DNA of 64,000 nucleotides. It comes from an uncultured Dialister sp. GTDB lineage: Bacteria; Bacillota; Negativicutes; Veillonellales; Dialisteraceae. Below the pieces are notes generated by a model. It worked only from the letters and a program-made list of their open reading frames with translations. It did no database searches and was not told the DNA's origin. Below are positions 8,126 through 14,820 of this stretch, one piece after another. Both the position numbers and the translations under genes were made by a program. Each line of letters opens with the position of its first letter. The stretch's first letter is position 1. The DNA lies in assembly GCA_900541485.1 (NCBI GenBank), contig UQJW01000002.1:62001-126000 (forward strand), written 5' to 3'.

Positions 8126-9229
8126 TCAATGTAGTAACGATGATAAATAAATAAACTCAATTCCTTCAGCTTGCAGGATTGGTACCATTTCACGAAAAGC
8201 AGCGGCAGTATGAGGGCGGCAATGTCCGATAATAATATAGCTGCCTCGTTTTTTTGCTCTTTCCGCACCTTCCCTTATCATCGCACGAATATCGGCTTCA
8301 TCAGATGAGTTATCTACAAATAAATCATTTCTGGCATAAGGAACTCCAAATGCAAGTGCCGCTTTATCCGCTTCAGTAGTAGTGTTGGTATGACTGTCAA
8401 AAAAGAATAGTCCCCGATTTGATAACTCTCCCATCACGACACTCATTACCCGGTAATCGATTGTCGCCTTGGAACCTTGGTGATTATTGATGCCTATCGC
8501 TTGCGGCAATTGTGCCAGGGATTCCCTAAGCATATCTCTGATTTCATCATCACTCATCGATGTTAAAATTGTTTTATCTTCCATTCCCGCTCCGGATACC
8601 GGTTCCATCGGCTGGTGTAAAATAACGGGGAGTCCGTGATTTGACCATTCTGTTGCTGCTTCGGATGTATAACGTTTATTAGGCATAACCGCCAGAGTAA
8701 AAGGGACTCCTATATTTTGGTAAACTCGTTGTGACTCCAAATCCAGACCTGCATCATCTATAACAACAGCTAAACGTCCTGTTACAGAATTTGCTTTTTC
8801 TGTAGAACTCTTTCCGTATGCCGGTTCTTTCTTTTTTAAAGCAGGATTATTTTTAGCGGATCCCTCTTGCTTCTCTCTGATTTCTCCATCTTTTTCTTCT
8901 ATCTTTTTAAATGTGCCGAGCGCCTTTTGTTTTCCCGTTATCGTGTTTATAATTTTATCAATTACGGAGTTTTCTTCTCGAGCAGACCCCTTTGTGCTCT
9001 CATCAGGAGCAAGCGGTTTATTGTTCTTATCTCCTTGATGTATGGTTGTACTTGCCGATACATCATATACGGTTTCACTAAAAGGATGATTCACTGTAAA
9101 AGCCGCTATAGAAACAACAACTAAAAAAAACAGTAAGAGTAAAAAGGGATGTCCGCCGTTCTTTTTACTTTTACTTCTTGCTGATTTTGTCCCCCTGCTC
9201 TTGGCAGGTGTTCTTTTTTTATAAGCCAT
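8126..9229 (-). CDS. Divergent polysaccharide deacetylase family protein (YibQ-like)
   Basis: The 367-residue protein has a basic cytoplasmic start, a single transmembrane anchor (about residues 28-46, FLLLLFFLVVVSIAAFTV), a charged linker, and from about residue 152 a divergent polysaccharide deacetylase domain: LAVVIDDAG, FTLAVMPNKRY, PVILHQPMEP, GINNHQGSKAT, FFFDSHT and YIIIGHCRP. The conserved Asp and His residues fit a metal-dependent deacetylase or hydrolase acting on the envelope side. Known relatives are poorly characterised. ATG 9229 follows GGAGAG; the operon promoter is probably in the inverted repeat at 9256-9301. Confidence 0.85.
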   Translation of the reverse strand: MAYKKRTPAKSRGTKSARSKSKKNGGHPFLLLLFFLVVVSIAAFTVNHPFSETVYDVSASTTIHQGDKNNKPLAPDESTKGSAREENSVIDKIINTITGKQKALGTFKKIEEKDGEIREKQEGSAKNNPALKKKEPAYGKSSTEKANSVTGRLAVVIDDAGLDLESQRVYQNIGVPFTLAVMPNKRYTSEAATEWSNHGLPVILHQPMEPVSGAGMEDKTILTSMSDDEIRDMLRESLAQLPQAIGINNHQGSKATIDYRVMSVVMGELSNRGLFFFDSHTNTTTEADKAALAFGVPYARNDLFVDNSSDEADIRAMIREGAERAKKRGSYIIIGHCRPHTAAAFREMVPILQAEGIEFIYLSSLLH

Positions 9230-9255
9230 AATTATCTCTCCATTATTTTTTCTTC

Positions 9256-9301
9256 ATTATAGCATTTCATAACTATATGCTGTCTTGTGAAATGCTATAA
9301 T
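9256..9301. promoter_or_regulatory. Divergent promoter region inside a perfect 14-bp inverted repeat
   Basis: Arms ATTATAGCATTTCA (9256-9269) and its exact complement (9288-9301) are separated by 18 bases. Each arm carries an extended -10 (TGCTATAAT) facing outward, one toward the deacetylase gene and one toward the D-2-hydroxyacid dehydrogenase gene. Neither has a good -35. The arms could also be bound by one regulator of both genes. Confidence 0.6.
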
Positions 9302-9324
9302 GGAAAAAAGAAAGAAGGGATATT

Positions 9325-10269
9325 ATGAAACTTGTCGTCATTAACAAACTTTCTGATCAGTGGATTTCGGATTTACAGTCTTCTATTCCCGGTGCCATTG
9401 TAGAAAGTTACCCGTCTCCCAAAGAGGCACTGCCTCATATTTCAGATGCAGATGCTATTGCCATGTGGGGGTTCCAAGATGTAGAACCTGTTCTAAATGC
9501 GGCTCCAAATGTCCGTTGGATTCACTCACTTTCTGATGGTGTAGAGCGCCTTTTATCTCCATCAATGATGAAGCGTTCCATTGCTTTGACTAATTCTCAC
9601 GGTATCCATGACAGAACAGTTGCCGAGCATACAATGGCACTTCTCCTCGGTTTATCCAGACAGATTCCTCAAGCCGTCCGCCAGCAAGACACCAAAACAT
9701 GGAAACGGCCAAAAAGCTTTTCAATTTATAAGAAAACAATAGCCATTATAGGTTTTGGCGGAATCGGTCGCGCCATTGCACAAAGAGCCAAAAGCTTTGA
9801 AACGAAAATTATCGCAGTAAAAAAACATGCTTCTGAAGAACTGTTTGCCGATAAAATTTGTACCACGGAAAAGGTTGATGAAATATTACCGGCAGCAGAC
9901 GTTATAATTGCCGCTTTACCGGCTACTAAAGATACTGAACACTTTTTTAATAAAGAACGCTTTTCTTTTATGAAAGATGGTGCAATTTTTATTAATATTG
10001 CAAGAGCATCCATCGTAGATGAAGAGGCTTTAATCAATGCCTTGGCAGAGAAAAAATTAGCAGGGGCCGCTCTTGATGTATTTTCTAAAGAACCCCTTCC
10101 CGAAAATCACCCTTTATGGTCCATGAAAAATGTCATTATCACACCACATGTGGCTTCTTTCACACCGGATTCATGGGATCGAATTCTTTATCTGCTAAAG
10201 GATAACTTTATTTCTTTCAGCCAAGGACTTCCTTTAGTCAATGAAATTGATAAGCAAAAAGGCTACTAA
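9325..10269 (+). CDS. D-2-hydroxyacid dehydrogenase, NAD-binding
   Basis: This 314-residue enzyme belongs to the D-isomer 2-hydroxyacid dehydrogenase family, reducing 2-keto acids with NAD(P)H. It shows the Rossmann motif GFGGIG (143-148), R227 in NIARASIVDE, E256 in DVFSKEPL, and H275 in ITPHVAS, the usual catalytic Arg-Glu-His set. Substrate is unknown; glyoxylate/hydroxypyruvate or another short keto acid is plausible. ATG follows GAAGGGA. Single plus-strand gene, divergent from the deacetylase operon with which it shares a palindromic promoter region. Confidence 0.88.
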   Translation: MKLVVINKLSDQWISDLQSSIPGAIVESYPSPKEALPHISDADAIAMWGFQDVEPVLNAAPNVRWIHSLSDGVERLLSPSMMKRSIALTNSHGIHDRTVAEHTMALLLGLSRQIPQAVRQQDTKTWKRPKSFSIYKKTIAIIGFGGIGRAIAQRAKSFETKIIAVKKHASEELFADKICTTEKVDEILPAADVIIAALPATKDTEHFFNKERFSFMKDGAIFINIARASIVDEEALINALAEKKLAGAALDVFSKEPLPENHPLWSMKNVIITPHVASFTPDSWDRILYLLKDNFISFSQGLPLVNEIDKQKGY

Positions 10270-10284
10270 GTCTTTTCATAAATC

Positions 10285-10320
10285 AAAAAAGACCAAGCCC
10301 ATCCGGACACGGTCTTTTTT
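10285..10320. terminator. Bidirectional terminator between convergent genes
   Basis: AAAAAAGACC (10285-10294) pairs with GGTCTTTTTT (10311-10320). It serves the hydroxyacid dehydrogenase on the plus strand and the aminotransferase on the minus strand. Confidence 0.8.
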
Positions 10321-10333
10321 AGTTCATTTATTT

Positions 10334-11533
10334 TTATTTCAAATAGGCTTTGATTGCCTCACCTAAGCGCTTAATGCCTTCCTCAATTACATCATCGTCA
10401 TTATAAGAAAAATTTAAGCGGAAATAATTTTTCTTGCCTGATGCAGGAAAGAAACTGTCTCCCGGTACATAAGCAACTTTCCGTTTAATAGCTTCTGCAA
10501 AAAGCTCACGGGAATCACAATTTTCAGGTAATTCTACCCAAAGAAATAATCCTCCGTGCGGATAGGTACAATGCACATTTTCCGGAAAATATTTTTTTAT
10601 GGAATCACACATAATATCACGACGGTGTGCATATAACTGACAATTTTCCTGTACATGTGCCTCAAAATCATAATTTTTCATATACATAGCTACCTCTCGC
10701 TGGGTAACCGACGGTGTATGCAAATCTGTAGATCCCTTAACCAAATCCATTTTGGCAAGAATCTCATCATTGCAAACAAGCCATGCTAATCTCATTCCCG
10801 GTGCAAGAGTTTTAGAAAATGTGCCGGAATAAATTACCAAATGTTTGGGATCCATGGAAATCAGCGGTGCAATCTCTTCTCCTTCAAAACGGAGATCTCC
10901 ATACGGATTATCTTCAAAAACAGGAATCTCGTATTTTGTAGCAAGTTCCATTAACTTTTGTCGTCTTTCTAAAGACCAGCAGATACCTGTAGGATTCTGA
11001 TAATTCGGAATGGCATATATAAACTTTACTCTTTCTGTATTTTCCAGTAACTTTTCCAGTTCTTCCGGAATCATGCCTTCCTCATCTGTCGGTACTTCAA
11101 TAAACTTCGGCTGTTCCAATGCAAATGCACCGATAGCGCCCAAATAGGACGGACTTTCAATAAGAACTACATCATCTTTATCAAGAAAGACACGGCCCGT
11201 AATATCCAGCCCCTGCTGAGAGCCTGTAACAATCATAATATTTTTGGCTTCTACTTTTTCCATTCCCATAGGCATGTACATGCGATTCATACGTTCTGCA
11301 ATCGCCTCACGAAGTCCCATAAATCCTAAAGACGGTCCATATTGCATAGCTCCTGCTCCGTCTTCTTCTCTTACTTTACATGCCACCTCAGTTAAATCTT
11401 TTAACGGAAATGTTTTCGGCGCAGGGAGTCCCCCTGCAAAAGAAATAATATCTGGCTGGGCAGTCAGTGCCAAAAGCGGCCCCAAATCGGATCCCTTCAT
11501 TTTTGCGAGTACTTCAGAAAAACAAATAGCCAT
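10334..11533 (-). CDS. PLP-dependent class I/II aminotransferase (LysN/2-aminoadipate type)
   Basis: The 399-residue fold-type I aminotransferase has the aromatic/2-aminoadipate transaminase signature ISFAGGLPAPKTFP at residues 30-43, D208 in FEDNPYGDLRF and the PLP-binding lysine K241 in SGTFSKTLAPGMRLAW. Members transfer amino groups from alpha-aminoadipate, branched-chain or aromatic amino acids; which one cannot be read. ATG 11533 was preferred over one eight codons earlier because AAGGAG precedes it. Its promoter has a palindrome in the spacer, so it is probably regulated. Confidence 0.85.
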   Translation of the reverse strand: MAICFSEVLAKMKGSDLGPLLALTAQPDIISFAGGLPAPKTFPLKDLTEVACKVREEDGAGAMQYGPSLGFMGLREAIAERMNRMYMPMGMEKVEAKNIMIVTGSQQGLDITGRVFLDKDDVVLIESPSYLGAIGAFALEQPKFIEVPTDEEGMIPEELEKLLENTERVKFIYAIPNYQNPTGICWSLERRQKLMELATKYEIPVFEDNPYGDLRFEGEEIAPLISMDPKHLVIYSGTFSKTLAPGMRLAWLVCNDEILAKMDLVKGSTDLHTPSVTQREVAMYMKNYDFEAHVQENCQLYAHRRDIMCDSIKKYFPENVHCTYPHGGLFLWVELPENCDSRELFAEAIKRKVAYVPGDSFFPASGKKNYFRLNFSYNDDDVIEEGIKRLGEAIKAYLK

Positions 11534-11600
11534 TTCACATCGCTCCTTTTTATACATAAATGCCGCTTATACAATTAAAGGCTGTATAAAGAATAAGTTT

Positions 11601-11630
11601 ATTGTAATTCTATCCCCTATAGAATGTCAA
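11601..11630 (-). promoter_or_regulatory. Aminotransferase promoter with palindromic operator in the spacer
   Basis: Minus-strand TTGACA (11625-11630) and TACAAT (11601-11606) are 18 bases apart. A perfect palindrome ATTCTAT-N5-ATAGAAT (11607-11625) fills the spacer, where a bound repressor would block RNA polymerase. Confidence 0.7.
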
Positions 11631-11638
11631 TTATTAAA

Positions 11639-11671
11639 ATAGAGAGCAATCCCTGAAGACCTGCTCTCTAT
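11639..11671 (-). terminator. Terminator of the rimP-ribF operon
   Basis: ATAGAGAGCA (11639-11648) pairs with TGCTCTCTAT (11662-11671), followed on the minus strand by a short T-rich tail. The ribF stop codon lies inside the stem. Confidence 0.75.
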
Positions 11672-12588
11672 CTTAATAATTTTTTCGCTGTTTCAATATC
11701 TTTTTTTATCTGCTCTTTCAATAAATCTACACTGTCAAACTTAATTTCATCACGAATTCTGTCTATCCATTCCAACTCAAAAGGTGCGTCATAAATATTT
11801 TCATCAAAAGAAATAATAAAGGTCTCTATACTGCGGTTTTCATTCCCAAATGTCGGATTTCTCCCCACATTTGTTACTGCCGGATATGAATGTCCCCTTA
11901 TCCGTGCTCTGGTGGCATACACGCCATCTTTGGGGATAATCCTTCCTCTTTCAGGTCGCAAGTTTGCTGTAGGAAATCCTGTAAGCTGCATTCCTCTTTT
12001 AAAACCATGAATTATATCACCGCGGATTACATAATTTCTCCCAAGTAACCGGGCAGCTTTTTTCATATGTCCTGCCAATATAGTTTCCCGGATTCCCGTA
12101 CTTGATATTATCCTTCCGTCTTCTTCTTTTAAAGAAATCAAATGAACTTGTACAGAAGTGTTCTTAAAGTATTTTTTTAATAAAAATCCATTCCCTGCTG
12201 CCCCTTTACCGAAAGTGAAGTTTTCACCTGTAATAATTCCTTTTAAATGATACATGCCTCCTAAGTCTGCCAAAAAACGATCTGCCGTTTTTCTTAAAAA
12301 ATCAACGCTGGGCCGGACTACAATCATATAATGAAATCCCATATCTTCTATAATTTTTTCTTTTTCTTCTTGTGACAATAAAAGCGGTACAGGTATATCG
12401 GGTGCTAAAACAGTCATAGGATGAGGATAAAAGGTCAGGACTACCGGAGCTGCCTTCACTTCTTTTGCAAGTTTCAACGCATCTTTGAGAACTGCCTGAT
12501 GCCCTCTGTGAACTCCATCAAAAAATCCTACGGCAAGCACTACCGGCATTGGGAGTTCTTGCGGATGTAAGTCGTTAATAATTTTCAT
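11668..12588 (-). CDS. ribF: Bifunctional riboflavin kinase/FAD synthetase
   Basis: RibF phosphorylates riboflavin to FMN and adenylates FMN to FAD. The N-terminal nucleotidyltransferase domain shows GFFDGVHRGHQ (residues 21-31) and the later ISSTGIRETI segment. The C-terminal flavokinase domain shows GFPTANL and GVYATRARI. The 306-residue length is normal. Its ATG overlaps the truB TGA (ATGA), so it is the coupled last gene of the rimP operon. No FMN riboswitch is seen. Confidence 0.95.
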   Translation of the reverse strand: MKIINDLHPQELPMPVVLAVGFFDGVHRGHQAVLKDALKLAKEVKAAPVVLTFYPHPMTVLAPDIPVPLLLSQEEKEKIIEDMGFHYMIVVRPSVDFLRKTADRFLADLGGMYHLKGIITGENFTFGKGAAGNGFLLKKYFKNTSVQVHLISLKEEDGRIISSTGIRETILAGHMKKAARLLGRNYVIRGDIIHGFKRGMQLTGFPTANLRPERGRIIPKDGVYATRARIRGHSYPAVTNVGRNPTFGNENRSIETFIISFDENIYDAPFELEWIDRIRDEIKFDSVDLLKEQIKKDIETAKKLLR

Positions 12589-13445
12589 TTACTCTCACCA
12601 AAAACTTTCTTTGGGAAAAGTATTTTTTCTTTAACTTCCGCAATGCCCAGAAAAGTATTTTCATAAAATACAGAAATAGTTTTTCCTATATTCTCAGAAA
12701 AAGGAATCCGTTTCCCTTGTAAAAAGGCCTTTGCTTTCTCTTCTGAAAGCTGAACAGAGTCCAAATCCGTCAAAAGAGAGCGTATGTCATGAATAATACT
12801 TTCTTCCGGGCATTGCTCTATTTCCTCCAAAGTTTTAGCTTCTCCAATCGTAAAAGTCCCCATGGCTGTTCGCAAAAGGAATGACATTGTCATCGGAATT
12901 CCCAATTCTTTTCCAATATCACGCCCCAGTGCTCTTATATACGTTCCGGAAGAACATTCTACGGAAAAAAATATACGAGGCAATCTTATTTCTCGGATTG
13001 ACAAATGGTAAATATCAACTTCTCGCTCGGGAAGTTTGACATCTTCTCCCTCCCGTGCCAATTTATAAGCTCTTTTTCCATTAACACGGATGGCAGAATA
13101 TTGGGAAGGTATCTGTTTAATCCTCCCCCGGTATCTGGAAATTACTTCTTCCCATACCGCCCTGTCTGAATTTACATCACCCGTCTCCATTACCCGGCCC
13201 GTCATATCTTCCGTGTCTGTAGCTATTCCCATGATGAATTCTGCTTCATATTTTTTTCTATGAATAGGCGCATATTCTATCAAGCGGGTAGCTTTGCCCA
13301 AGAAAACAGGCAGTACGCCCGCAGCCATCGGGTCTAATGTTCCGCCGTGTCCGATTTTCTTTTGTCCGTACACCCGCCGTAAAAAAGCAATCACATCAAA
13401 GGATGTCATCCCGGCAGGTTTAAAAACATTCAGAACACCATCCAT
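12585..13445 (-). CDS. truB: tRNA pseudouridine(55) synthase
   Basis: TruB makes pseudouridine 55 in the T-loop of tRNAs. The catalytic aspartate is D38 in GHGGTLDPMAAGVLP. Other family marks are KPAGMTSFDVI near the start, the RRKYEAEF-like HRKKYEAEFIMG segment, and the SSGTYIRALGRDIG motif. 286 residues, normal length including a C-terminal PUA-like tail. Start overlaps the stop of the DHH gene by one base. Confidence 0.96.
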   Translation of the reverse strand: MDGVLNVFKPAGMTSFDVIAFLRRVYGQKKIGHGGTLDPMAAGVLPVFLGKATRLIEYAPIHRKKYEAEFIMGIATDTEDMTGRVMETGDVNSDRAVWEEVISRYRGRIKQIPSQYSAIRVNGKRAYKLAREGEDVKLPEREVDIYHLSIREIRLPRIFFSVECSSGTYIRALGRDIGKELGIPMTMSFLLRTAMGTFTIGEAKTLEEIEQCPEESIIHDIRSLLTDLDSVQLSEEKAKAFLQGKRIPFSENIGKTISVFYENTFLGIAEVKEKILFPKKVFGESK

Positions 13446-14410
13446 TACAAATATTTCACCGCTGCCTCAACAAACTTTGCTTCCCCTTCCGCCAGCGGTC
13501 CTTTTATTGTACAGCCCGCTGCTTTCCAGTGACCTCCGCCGCCAAATTCCATGGCCAGTTCAGATACATTAGCATAATTCAGAGAGCGGAGAGAAACACG
13601 ATATTCATCTTTCCCTCTGTACTTGAAAAGTGCAGCAATTTCAGCCCCCTTAATACAACGGGGTATGCTGGCATAATAATCAGAATTTTCGCCATCTAAT
13701 TTCATTGCTTCTTCATCCATATAGGCTACTACGATTTTTCCGTTATGATAGGAATGTATCGTGTCAGCCACCAGTTTGTAACATTTCATAGCCTCTTCCG
13801 TTTTCTCATCAAGCCTGTTGGAAATATAAGAAGGATCCGCACCCATTCCTACAAGTCGACTTGCCATAAGCAGAGTGTTTTCTGAAGTGCAACTGAATTT
13901 AAAGAAGCCGCTGTCTGTTCCGATTGCCATATACAGAGCATTACAGGTATCTTTATCAAGCTCTACTCCCATAGCAAAAAACATCTCTGCAAGCATTTCG
14001 GCAGTGGCTGCATATTTATGTTTTAAATAAAGAAAATCTGTGTATCTTTCATTTGTGCGGTGATGGTCAATACAAAGACTCGGAACATCAGGAAAATCAA
14101 AATTTCCTCCTCTTTCCAGATTTCCCAAATCCGTAAAGACCAGTGCGTCGTAATTTCTATCCGGAGGAATAGCTGTCATTACCTTTTCTGAGGTTTTTAC
14201 CAGGCGGAATATTTCCGGCACCGGGTCAGGGAGAACCATGTCTGCCTGTTTTCCTAAAGATACTAAAACGTTATGCAACGCACAGATGGAGCCCACGTCA
14301 TCTCCATCAGGATGCTCATGTCCTACTAAAAGAAATCTTTCGTGTTGTTTCAAAAACGCAATAGTTTCTTCCATTCCAATTTCTTTTGCATGCCCTATAC
14401 GCAGACTCAT
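13445..14410 (-). CDS. nrnA: DHH/DHHA1 phosphoesterase, NrnA-type nanoRNase/pAp phosphatase
   Basis: NrnA degrades nanoRNAs (2-5 nt) and dephosphorylates pAp in Firmicutes that lack Orn. The 321-residue protein has the DHH-domain metal motifs HEHPDGDDVGS (residues 31-41), the TDLGN aspartate and the name-giving DHH at 115-117, plus the DHHA1 glycine motif FGGGGHWKAAG near the C-terminus. Start ATG 14410 is set by AAGGAGG five bases upstream and overlaps the rbfA stop. It sits between rbfA and truB, its usual position in Firmicutes. Confidence 0.93.
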   Translation of the reverse strand: MSLRIGHAKEIGMEETIAFLKQHERFLLVGHEHPDGDDVGSICALHNVLVSLGKQADMVLPDPVPEIFRLVKTSEKVMTAIPPDRNYDALVFTDLGNLERGGNFDFPDVPSLCIDHHRTNERYTDFLYLKHKYAATAEMLAEMFFAMGVELDKDTCNALYMAIGTDSGFFKFSCTSENTLLMASRLVGMGADPSYISNRLDEKTEEAMKCYKLVADTIHSYHNGKIVVAYMDEEAMKLDGENSDYYASIPRCIKGAEIAALFKYRGKDEYRVSLRSLNYANVSELAMEFGGGGHWKAAGCTIKGPLAEGEAKFVEAAVKYL

Positions 14411-14757
14411 TGTTCCTCCTTATGTATCTTTTTTAAAATACCGTCGATATGCATTCCGTAATCCAAAGATGTATCCTCTTCAAAACGAATAGACGGTGTA
14501 TAATATACTTTCAAACGTTTTCCCAGTTCTTTCCTGATAAATCCTTTTGATTTATCCAGTACCAAAAGGGATTCTTTTTTGCTTTCTTCATTACCAAACA
14601 AACTGACATAGACAATCGCCTCTCTAAGATCTCCCGTGACCTTGACTCCGGTCACAGTCACAAATCCTAAATGCGGATCTTTTAAATCCATTAGCAGCAT
14701 GTTTCCTATTTCTTGCTTAATAAATTCTTCTACCTTTTTTACTCTAAGTTCTGACAT
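14407..14757 (-). CDS. rbfA: 30S ribosome-binding factor A
   Basis: RbfA helps mature the 5' end of 16S rRNA on the 30S subunit. The 116-residue product has the family's KH-like core: RVKKVEEFIKQEIGNMLL, the strand LGFVTVTGVKVTGDLREAIVYVS and the end PSIRFEEDTSLDYG. Start ATG 14757 follows GTGAGG and gives a typical N-terminus; an in-frame ATG seven codons earlier is less likely. It lies about 60 bases after infB. Confidence 0.95.
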   Translation of the reverse strand: MSELRVKKVEEFIKQEIGNMLLMDLKDPHLGFVTVTGVKVTGDLREAIVYVSLFGNEESKKESLLVLDKSKGFIRKELGKRLKVYYTPSIRFEEDTSLDYGMHIDGILKKIHKEEQ

Positions 14758-14820
14758 CAATACCTCACTATCTTGCAATGAGTAAAAATCGACATATAGA
14801 AATCATGCCGCTTTTACATA

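Noticed and set aside
11567..11589. TTATACA-N9-TGTATAA repeat upstream of the aminotransferase
   Set aside because: Short arms in AT-rich DNA; noted beside the stronger palindrome but not called as a separate site.
12589..12660. Possible FMN riboswitch before ribF
   Set aside because: ribF is inside an operon overlapping truB; there is no leader.
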